Shown here: positions 1 through 5,572 of the stretch, piece after piece
Position numbering within the stretch: the first letter of the stretch is position 1
Layout: every line of letters begins with the position of its first letter
Source of the DNA: Bacteroidota bacterium
GTDB taxonomy: Bacteria > Bacteroidota > Bacteroidia > Flavobacteriales > Schleiferiaceae
Direction: 5' to 3'
Assembly: GCA_005786915.1 (NCBI GenBank)
Contig: SYCM01000011.1
Location: 1 to 12,685 of the forward strand
DNA: 12,685 nucleotides
Notes under the pieces: model-generated
Database searches by the model: none
What the model was told of the DNA's origin: nothing
Seen by the model: only the letters and a program-made list of their open reading frames with translations
Program-made: the position numbers and the translations under genes

Positions 1-53
1 AGAGCGCCGGATTGTGGTTCCGGAGGTCGCGGGTTCGAACCCCGTCATTCACC
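1..53 (+). tRNA. tRNA-His (GTG anticodon), 5' end cut off by the window
   Basis: The visible part runs from the end of the D arm to the discriminator base. The anticodon stem is 7-11 paired with 19-23, and the seven-base loop 12-18 carries GTG at 14-16, which reads histidine codons. The T stem is 29-33 with 41-45 (one G-U pair) around the loop TTCGAAC. The 3' acceptor strand is 46-52 and base 53 is C, the discriminator expected to pair with the extra G-1 of tRNA-His. The next bases are CTA, so CCA is not encoded and must be added by the CCA-adding enzyme. The 5' acceptor strand and most of the D arm lie outside the window. Confidence 0.93.
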
Positions 54-76
54 CTAAAGCGCTCCGTGGCGCGCCC

Positions 77-112
77 AAAGCCGAATGCCCTGAGGTGTTC
101 GGCTTTTTTTTT
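77..112 (+). terminator. Rho-independent terminator after tRNA-His
   Basis: A 9-bp perfect stem (AAAGCCGAA at 77-85 with TTCGGCTTT at 98-106) closes a 12-base loop and runs into an unbroken T tract ending at 112. It lies 24 bases past the tRNA and separates it from the phospholipase gene. No other gene is visible between 54 and 189. Confidence 0.88.
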
Positions 113-189
113 GGGTCCCCAGGCCCGGCTGAGTTCGCGCAAGGATCGCCGGAACTTGAGCTCAACTTTTCAGTTTTTGCTGCCGAAAA

Positions 190-1191
190 ATGGCAAAAAC
201 GATGTTACTTGGGGTTATGAATGAATCGGAATCCGCAGTGTTCAGGCTCCTGTCCTTAGACGGCGGGGGCATCAAGGCGCTGTACTCCGCACGGGTACTC
301 TCCGAGTTGGAATCGGTACTCGGCAGGCCGTGGCCCGCGCACGTGGGGTGGATCAGCGGCACCTCTTCGGGCGGAATTTTGGCGCTGGGCTTGGCCGCCG
401 GACACACCGCTAAGGGACTCGGAGACTTTTTGGAGCGGGAGGGTCCGCACATTTTCCCCAACCACCCCGACGGATGGCGCGCCCACGTTCAGCGCACGAG
501 CCAGCTGTTTCGCCAGCTTCGCTTGAAGGGCAAGTACTCGCCCCGCCGTCTGGAGCGCGGGCTTCAGCAGCTTTTTGGCGACATGACCCTGGCCGACCTC
601 AAGACTGACGTGAGCGTGGCATCGGTCAATTTGACCACCGGCGCGCGCTGCGTCTTTACCCGGGCCAGCCACCCGCGGGTTCGCGCGGTCGACGTGGCCC
701 TGGCGACTTCGGCCACGCCGGGTTACTTTAATCCGCACGCCATCGAAGGCGAGCTTTATGCCGACGGCGGATTGTGGGTGAATTCGCCCGCGCTGAGCGG
801 ATTGGTCGAAGCACAGCCCAAGTACCGCGGGGTAGGGCGCCTCGAAGTGCTGTCGATCGGAACGGTTGAGCAGCCCGAAGGGTACCGAAGCGCCGGACCG
901 CCCACGTCCTTGCCGCAGTGGATTCAGCGCATGCTGCACGCCTCTACCTACGGTCAGGCGGCGCTGACGCACGATGCCGTTTCGGCTTTTTTGCCGCAAC
1001 TGGCTCCTGAGACGTCTTATCTGCGCATTCCGCCCCCGGTGATTCCGTGGGAGGCCACCGGGCCCGTGCGCATGGACACCACGCACCCTGCGGCCCTTGA
1101 GCTGCTGTCGCGCTGCGGGCGCGAAGAGGGCCAGCGCCAACTCCGAGATTCCGCGGTCCAGCGGTTCATGTGGAATGGGACTCATGTTTGA
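190..1191 (+). CDS. Patatin-like phospholipase, related to CBASS CapV-type effectors
   Basis: A serine lipid acyl hydrolase of the patatin family, expected to cleave acyl chains from membrane phospholipids with a Ser-Asp dyad. With the start at 190 the protein is 333 aa. The oxyanion-hole motif DGGG is at residues 24-27, the nucleophile elbow GTSSG at 57-61 (Ser59), and the catalytic Asp192 is in ADGG at 191-194, so all active-site elements are present. There is no signal peptide, which suggests a cytosolic or peripheral enzyme. The phrases around the motifs (LSLDGGGIKALYSARVL, ATSATPGYFNPH) resemble the bacterial subgroup that includes CapV, the cyclic-dinucleotide-activated phospholipase of CBASS defence, but no CD-NTase gene lies in the window. 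The start is uncertain: ATG 217 is closer to the conserved core, and 190-216 is AT-rich compared with the gene. The stop overlaps the next gene, so the two are probably cotranscribed. Confidence 0.88.
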   Translation: MAKTMLLGVMNESESAVFRLLSLDGGGIKALYSARVLSELESVLGRPWPAHVGWISGTSSGGILALGLAAGHTAKGLGDFLEREGPHIFPNHPDGWRAHVQRTSQLFRQLRLKGKYSPRRLERGLQQLFGDMTLADLKTDVSVASVNLTTGARCVFTRASHPRVRAVDVALATSATPGYFNPHAIEGELYADGGLWVNSPALSGLVEAQPKYRGVGRLEVLSIGTVEQPEGYRSAGPPTSLPQWIQRMLHASTYGQAALTHDAVSAFLPQLAPETSYLRIPPPVIPWEATGPVRMDTTHPAALELLSRCGREEGQRQLRDSAVQRFMWNGTHV

Positions 1192-1741
1192 GCTTCTTTG
1201 GTGGAACCTGCAGGCGGTGCTGCTGCCGACCGCGGCGGCGGGAATCCTGCACATGGCGGTGGTCCGATTTAAGGTCGCGGAGGTCCTTGCGCTTCCCTTG
1301 TGGGAGGCGGGATTGGGCCCCCACAAAACCTGGAGAGGGGTCATCGTCATGGTCGCCTTGAGCTCGATGGCGGCCACGGTCAGTGCGGCCTGGGGTTCCG
1401 CGACCCTTCCGGTGGAGCCTGCCCTGTGGGGAGGCGGGCTCGGTCTGGTCTACGTCGCGGCGGAACTCCCCAATTCCTGGGTGAAACGACGCCTTGGCAT
1501 CGCCGCAGGCGCCCAGAGCGCGCGGTTTCCACAGCTCAGCGCGCTCGCCGACAAGCTCGATTCGGCGGCGCTCGGTTCTCTGGTCCTCGCTCTGTGGATT
1601 CCGCAAAACCCCCATGCCTTTGGGCTTAGCCCGCAACTCAGCGGACCGGCCATCTTTGCCGCCAGCTTGCTCGTGAACAGCGGAATCCATGCCCTTCTTT
1701 CGGGGGTGCTGGTCGCCGTCGGAATGAAACACCGTTTTTAA
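1175..1741 (+). CDS. CarS-like (DUF46) CDP-lipid synthase, membrane protein
   Basis: A 188-aa hydrophobic protein with several predicted membrane segments. It carries marks of the CarS/DUF46 family, whose archaeal member transfers CMP from CTP to a lipid phosphate to give CDP-archaeol. These are GPHKTWRG at residues 48-55 (archaeal proteins usually have GDHKTWRG), the segment ELPNSWVKRRLGI at 97-109, and DKLDS at 126-130. In a bacterium the substrate is more likely a diacyl or otherwise unusual lipid phosphate than archaetidic acid, and I cannot tell which. Starts at 1175 or 1184 are both possible; they overlap the phospholipase gene by 17 or 8 bases. A longer frame opening at 1097 is unlikely because its N-terminus is polar and lies wholly inside the upstream gene. 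The stop is followed at once by the ATG of the phosphatidyltransferase, the natural next enzyme for a CDP-activated lipid. Confidence 0.77.
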   Translation: MGLMFELLWWNLQAVLLPTAAAGILHMAVVRFKVAEVLALPLWEAGLGPHKTWRGVIVMVALSSMAATVSAAWGSATLPVEPALWGGGLGLVYVAAELPNSWVKRRLGIAAGAQSARFPQLSALADKLDSAALGSLVLALWIPQNPHAFGLSPQLSGPAIFAASLLVNSGIHALLSGVLVAVGMKHRF

Positions 1742-2302
1742 ATGCTTAAGCACCTTCCCAACGTACTCAGCGGCTACCGCCTGGTCGCTTTTCCCTACCT
1801 GATCTACTTGGTTTACTCCCGCCAGGAGGCCTTGTTCAGCTTGCTGATTGTGGTCAACCTGCTCACCGACATCCTCGACGGGTGGATTGCCCGCCGGTTC
1901 AACCTGCAAACCGAACTGGGAGCCCAACTTGATTCGCTCGCCGACTACGGAACCTACATCGCTGCATTCTTCGGCCTGCATGCCTTTAAGCAGGACGAAT
2001 TGGGCGACTGGATGAACCTCGTTTGGACTTTTGTGGCCTTCATATCGGCCTTCTTGGTCTTGTCCTTCGTCAAGTTCAAGCGCAGTCCAAGCCTGCATCT
2101 GTATTCGACCAAAATAGGCGGGTACCTTCAAGGCTTCCTCTTCATTTGGCTCTTCACTTGGGGATTTTGGGCGCCCTACTTTGTTTTTGCGCTCGGATGG
2201 GGCATTGCGTCGTTCACCGAGGGAATGGCGGTACTCCTGCTGCTGCCGGAGATGCGGTCCAACCAGCGCGGACTTTATTGGGTGCTCCGCCAACGCGGCT
2301 GA
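1742..2302 (+). CDS. CDP-alcohol phosphatidyltransferase family protein
   Basis: An integral inner-membrane enzyme of 186 aa that should swap the CMP of a CDP-lipid for an alcohol head group such as glycerol phosphate, serine or inositol phosphate. The family signature D-x2-DG-x2-AR-x8-G-x3-D-x3-D is complete: Asp43, Asp46-Gly47, Ala50-Arg51, Gly60, Asp64 and Asp68. These residues bind the metal ions and CDP. Further hydrophobic segments follow at about 75-90, 100-115 and 130-165. The size matches PgsA and PssA-like enzymes, but nothing in the sequence tells me which head group is used. The gene starts on the base after the upstream stop (TAAATG), so translation is probably coupled to the CarS-like gene. 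It is the last gene of the unit; a 42-base gap with a new promoter follows. Confidence 0.9.
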   Translation: MLKHLPNVLSGYRLVAFPYLIYLVYSRQEALFSLLIVVNLLTDILDGWIARRFNLQTELGAQLDSLADYGTYIAAFFGLHAFKQDELGDWMNLVWTFVAFISAFLVLSFVKFKRSPSLHLYSTKIGGYLQGFLFIWLFTWGFWAPYFVFALGWGIASFTEGMAVLLLLPEMRSNQRGLYWVLRQRG

Positions 2303-2308
2303 GCGGCA

Positions 2309-2338
2309 TTGCATCATTGCGCGGGTTCGGTACCTTTG
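2309..2338 (+). promoter_or_regulatory. Bacteroidota-type promoter for the LysM/SGNH/MBOAT unit
   Basis: TACCTTTG at 2331-2338 matches the Bacteroidota -7 consensus TAnnTTTG. A TTG at 2309-2311, 19 bases upstream, fits the -33 element. Only six bases separate the -7 box from the ATG at 2345, so the transcript should have almost no leader. The box sits in the 42-base gap after the phosphatidyltransferase gene and marks the start of a new transcription unit. Confidence 0.68.
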
Positions 2339-2344
2339 GCCTAG

Positions 2345-3034
2345 ATGCGCGGACTTTGGCTTGCTTTATGGGTTTTAGGGTGGGCCTCTTGGGGCGCCGT
2401 CGACACGGCGCGCTACCAACCGGTCTTTATGCAGCCACACGCCTTGCGTGCCCTGCAAAGCGCGCACGAGCCGGGCATTCCCCGCCTTGGGCCCTTTGGG
2501 TTGCCCCAGCCCGCAGCGGCCCGGTTCGGTTGGGAACGCGTCCAGCAGGATTCGGGGCATGCCTACGACGCCGCCCGCACCCTTTGGCTTGATTACTACT
2601 GCCTTTTTGGCGACAGCTCCTGTGCGGACTGGGCCCTGATTCGGTCCCCGCGGGCCGTGCGGCGCCGAGAAACCCCTACCTACCGATGGAACGAATTACC
2701 CGTCCCGCGCCCCGACACTGCGGTATGGGCGCGGCCGATTGCGTTTCGAAGCCAGGGGGCCGACCTGTTGCCCGCCGAGCGCACCGACCCGGGATTGGCG
2801 ACGTCAGCCGCCGGGCTTGAGGCCGCCGCGCCGCCCCTTCCCGCAGCCGCTCCCGGGGTGCCCGCGCAGCCCCCAAAGTCCGCGCAGCCCGAACTTCGCA
2901 TTGTGGTGCGCCAAGGCGATAATTTTGGCGTGATTCAGCGACGCTACCCAGGGGTGACCCTCAAGCAGCTCTACGCCGCCAACAAAGGATCTGACCGCAT
3001 TTACCCCGGGCAAGTGCTAAAAATACCCCGATGA
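2345..3034 (+). CDS. Exported LysM-domain protein (peptidoglycan binding)
   Basis: A 229-aa protein that probably binds peptidoglycan in the periplasm. Residues 1-18 are hydrophobic after a single Arg and look like a short, tryptophan-rich signal peptide. The middle part has no domain I recognise; Cys86 and Cys93 are close enough to form a disulfide. A Pro/Ala-rich linker at about 148-182 leads to one C-terminal LysM domain at about 184-228 (RIVVRQGDNFGVIQRRY onward, ending in PGQVLKIP). LysM domains bind GlcNAc-containing glycans such as peptidoglycan. The ATG fits the promoter six bases upstream. The stop overlaps the next start by four bases (ATGA), so it is translationally coupled to the SGNH and MBOAT genes. 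It probably anchors or targets that enzyme set to the cell wall. Confidence 0.82.
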   Translation: MRGLWLALWVLGWASWGAVDTARYQPVFMQPHALRALQSAHEPGIPRLGPFGLPQPAAARFGWERVQQDSGHAYDAARTLWLDYYCLFGDSSCADWALIRSPRAVRRRETPTYRWNELPVPRPDTAVWARPIAFRSQGADLLPAERTDPGLATSAAGLEAAAPPLPAAAPGVPAQPPKSAQPELRIVVRQGDNFGVIQRRYPGVTLKQLYAANKGSDRIYPGQVLKIPR

Positions 3035-4380
3035 ACCGCCAAAGTCCCTGGTCCACCTTGCTGTTTGTGCTCAGTGTGCTCGCCGTGCTGGCGGGAATTT
3101 CGTGCTGGCCCGAAGCCTGGCGGCCTGACGGAGTCAAGTGGCCCAATTCCTCCTGGTGGACGGCGCTTCAGGGCGAAGATGCCGAGCTCGCGGTGCAGCC
3201 CGAGCCCGAAGAAGAAGAGGGACTTCAGCGACCGCAAGGCGGAGAAGTGGGCCTTATTGAGTTCCCCGAAGGCGATACCCTGGGATTTGCCAAATTTGCC
3301 CGTGCCCTGCGGTCGGCGGACCAGCAGGTGGTGCGCGTGCTGCATTACGGAGACTCCCAAATCGAAGGCGACCGCATCTCAGCCGACCTGCGCGAGGTCC
3401 TTCAGCAGCGCTACGGCGGCATGGGCCCCGGGCTGCAGGGAATGGATCCATTCGTGCCCATGGCGAGCGTGGACCACCGGGCGAGCGGCAACTGGCAGCG
3501 CTACGCCTGCTTCGGGCGACCAAGCGACCGCGAACCTTCCGGATTTTATGGCGTGCGCGGCATCGCGCACCGCTACCAAGGGAACACGGCGAGTATGGAA
3601 TTCCGCGCCCGCAACTACGGCTACGACCGGGTGCGGTCCGCACAAAAGCTGACGCTGTTCCTCGGGCCCTACGAGGGCCCCACCGAGGTCAAAGTCTACT
3701 TTGAGGACAGCCTTTCGCACATTCGCTACTACAGCGCCGGCGACCCGTCGAAAATGGAGTTTGTGGCCCCCCAGCCCATGAGTCGGGTGCGTGTCGAGTT
3801 CAACGGGCAGAGTCCGCTCTGGTACGGAGCCGCCTGGGACGGCACCCGCGGGGTGGCGGTGGACAACGTGTCCATGCGAGGCGCCGACGGACTTGGATTT
3901 AAGCGCATTAATCCGCCGCATTTTGTGGCCTCGCTGCGCGAGGCGCGCCCGGGGTTGGTCATTATGCAGTTCGGCGGCAACGCCGTTCCCTACTTCAAGT
4001 CGGCGGCTCAGGTGGCCCAGTACGGCAAGGCGTTTGCGCGCCAAATTGCCCTAATTCAGCAGGCCCTTCCCGACGCCGACGTGCTTGTGGTGGGCCCGAG
4101 CGACATGGCCCACAAGGTCGACGTGGATTGGGAAACCTATCCCTTTGTTGACGAGGTGCGGACCGCCCTTCGCGACGCGGCGCACGCTCAGGGCGCGGCC
4201 TTTTTCGACGTCTTCGCCTTCATGGGCGGGGCCGGAAGCATGAGCGACTGGGCGCAGCGCAATCCGCCGCTAGCGGGCGCCGACCACATTCACTTTACGC
4301 CCAACGGGGCCCGCAAGGTGGGCCGTGCCTTGGCCCTCGCCCTCGAACAGGAACTCGACCGCCATGCCTCAGCCAAGTAG
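3031..4380 (+). CDS. SGNH/GDSL hydrolase-fold protein, first of two; probable O-acyltransferase/esterase partner of the MBOAT
   Basis: A 449-aa protein with one N-terminal hydrophobic segment (about 9-24), a Glu/Pro-rich stretch (49-63) and then an SGNH domain. Block I is GDSQ at 107-110 with nucleophile Ser109. Block III is GGN at 315-317, with Asn317 for the oxyanion hole. Block V is DHIH at 418-421, giving Asp418 and His421. A beta-rich section at about 180-290 is inserted between blocks I and III. The topology suggests a periplasmic domain held by the N-terminal helix or released by signal peptidase; Cys25 follows a stretch that is only a poor lipobox. In alginate and peptidoglycan O-acetylation, SGNH proteins (AlgX/AlgJ, PatB) accept acetyl groups delivered by an MBOAT, and that role is likely here given the downstream MBOAT. 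A plain esterase is the alternative. It overlaps the next gene by 17 bases. Confidence 0.86.
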   Translation: MNRQSPWSTLLFVLSVLAVLAGISCWPEAWRPDGVKWPNSSWWTALQGEDAELAVQPEPEEEEGLQRPQGGEVGLIEFPEGDTLGFAKFARALRSADQQVVRVLHYGDSQIEGDRISADLREVLQQRYGGMGPGLQGMDPFVPMASVDHRASGNWQRYACFGRPSDREPSGFYGVRGIAHRYQGNTASMEFRARNYGYDRVRSAQKLTLFLGPYEGPTEVKVYFEDSLSHIRYYSAGDPSKMEFVAPQPMSRVRVEFNGQSPLWYGAAWDGTRGVAVDNVSMRGADGLGFKRINPPHFVASLREARPGLVIMQFGGNAVPYFKSAAQVAQYGKAFARQIALIQQALPDADVLVVGPSDMAHKVDVDWETYPFVDEVRTALRDAAHAQGAAFFDVFAFMGGAGSMSDWAQRNPPLAGADHIHFTPNGARKVGRALALALEQELDRHASAK

Positions 4381-5572
4381 GGTTTCCCGCCGCTGGGTGC
4401 TGTGGGTGGGGCTTGCGCTGCTGGGCGGCGCGCTGAAGGCCCAACCGGTTCCCAGCCAGAGCCCTGAACTTTGGATGCCTCGAGGGGACTCGAGCCTGAA
4501 CGCCGTGTGGCAGCGACTCGACACCTTGGTGTACGAGGGCCGTGGCAGCCTCAACGTCGTGCATTTAGGGGGATCGCACGTTCAAGCAGGCATGCTCACC
4601 GACGCCGTTCGCCGGCAGCTTCACACGTTTGCCCCGGGCGTGCAGGGTTCGGTGGGGTGGCTTTTTCCCTATCCTTTGGCCGGCACCAATGGGCCGCGCA
4701 GCGTGGGGGTCCGCATGAATGGCATTTGGGTGGGCCAGCGCTGTTCGGTTCCGCAGCACCGCGGACCCTGGGGGTTCTCGGGAATCCGCGCCTACACGGC
4801 CGACTCAGCTGGCTTTACCATATACCTCAAGGAGCTTCCGCTGCGCGCCAAATCCGTGCTGCTGTTTTACCCGGGTGCCGACTCCCTTGTGCCGCCGTTG
4901 ATGCGCGGACCTGTGGATACGGTCCTACGCCGCCCCGACGGCATCGAAGTGGTTTTTGAGCGACCGACCGACACGCTTACGGTGGAATGGGCGCCGCGGC
5001 CGGGACGGCGCGACACCCTGAGTCTTGAAGGCGTGCTGGTTCGCCCCGCCGACCCCCAGGGGATTCGTTACCATTCCGTCGGGGTGAACGGCGCGGCCAC
5101 CCACAGCTACCTCAAGGCCGTGCGGTTTGCGGACCAGCTCCGCGAACTTCCGCCCGACCTCGTGGTGTGTGGCCGCGGAATCAACGACGCCCACAAAGCC
5201 CGCGGCGACTTCGACACGCTGGCGTTTGAGCGCCGCTACGACAGCTTGGTCGACGCGGTGCGCTCAGTGCAACCCAGTGCCGAGTTCATTTGGCTGACCA
5301 ACAACGACGCCCTGTACCAGGGGGCAACCAACCCCCACGGAATCGCCGTGCAGCGCATCATGTACCGCCTCGCCGCCAAGCACGACGGGGCCGTATTTGA
5401 TTTCTACCGCCTGATGGGCGGGTACGGTTCGGTGCGGCGGTGGATGGCCAATCAGTGGGCCCGCCCCGACGGCATCCATCTGAGTCAAGCGGGCTACGAG
5501 GCCGAGGCGGAGTGGTTCGCGCAAGCCTTCGTGAAGTCCTACCTTCGCCACCAAGAACGACGGTCATGGTAG
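4364..5572 (+). CDS. SGNH hydrolase-fold protein, second of two, with altered block I (GGSH)
   Basis: A 402-aa exported protein. The signal peptide has Arg6/Arg9/Arg10, a hydrophobic core at about 11-22 and a likely cut after KAQ near residue 27. The start at 4364 is chosen over 4325 because it puts the signal peptide at the very N-terminus. The SGNH core is recognisable. Block I is GGSH at 69-72, where the usual GDS has Gly for Asp but keeps the nucleophile Ser71. Block III is GIND at 272-275, and block V is DGIH at 369-372 (Asp369, His372). It resembles the preceding protein locally (VVHLGGSHVQAG against VLHYGDSQIEG; LMGGYGSV against FMGGAGSM), so the two look like diverged tandem paralogues. 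It probably works with the MBOAT on the same glycan, as transferase or esterase, and overlaps that gene by seven bases. Confidence 0.83.
   Translation: MPQPSRVSRRWVLWVGLALLGGALKAQPVPSQSPELWMPRGDSSLNAVWQRLDTLVYEGRGSLNVVHLGGSHVQAGMLTDAVRRQLHTFAPGVQGSVGWLFPYPLAGTNGPRSVGVRMNGIWVGQRCSVPQHRGPWGFSGIRAYTADSAGFTIYLKELPLRAKSVLLFYPGADSLVPPLMRGPVDTVLRRPDGIEVVFERPTDTLTVEWAPRPGRRDTLSLEGVLVRPADPQGIRYHSVGVNGAATHSYLKAVRFADQLRELPPDLVVCGRGINDAHKARGDFDTLAFERRYDSLVDAVRSVQPSAEFIWLTNNDALYQGATNPHGIAVQRIMYRLAAKHDGAVFDFYRLMGGYGSVRRWMANQWARPDGIHLSQAGYEAEAEWFAQAFVKSYLRHQERRSW

Noticed and set aside
172..179. Promoter box for the phospholipase gene near AGTTTTTG
   Set aside because: Only the TTTG half matches; the TA of TAnnTTTG is absent and no -33 TTG is correctly spaced.
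1097..1174. N-terminal extension of the CarS-like protein
   Set aside because: The extra 26 residues are Arg/Ser-rich, lie entirely inside the phospholipase gene and precede a natural membrane N-terminus at 1175 or 1184.
190..1191. A complete CBASS anti-phage operon
   Set aside because: Only the effector-like patatin is present. There is no nucleotidyltransferase or ancillary gene in the window, and the downstream genes are lipid enzymes.
256..1377. Long minus-strand open frame of 373 codons across the phospholipase gene
   Set aside because: It is antisense to a well-supported gene with intact catalytic motifs. Its translation is Arg/Gly-rich with no recognisable domain, a common effect of high GC.
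1166..2317. Minus-strand open frame of 383 codons over the CarS-like and phosphatidyltransferase genes
   Set aside because: The plus strand carries two family signatures here. The antisense product is low-complexity, charged and matches nothing I know.
5440..5565. N-terminal extension of the MBOAT protein
   Set aside because: The 42 extra residues are Arg/Pro/Gly-rich and overlap the end of the SGNH gene; family members start near the first membrane segment.
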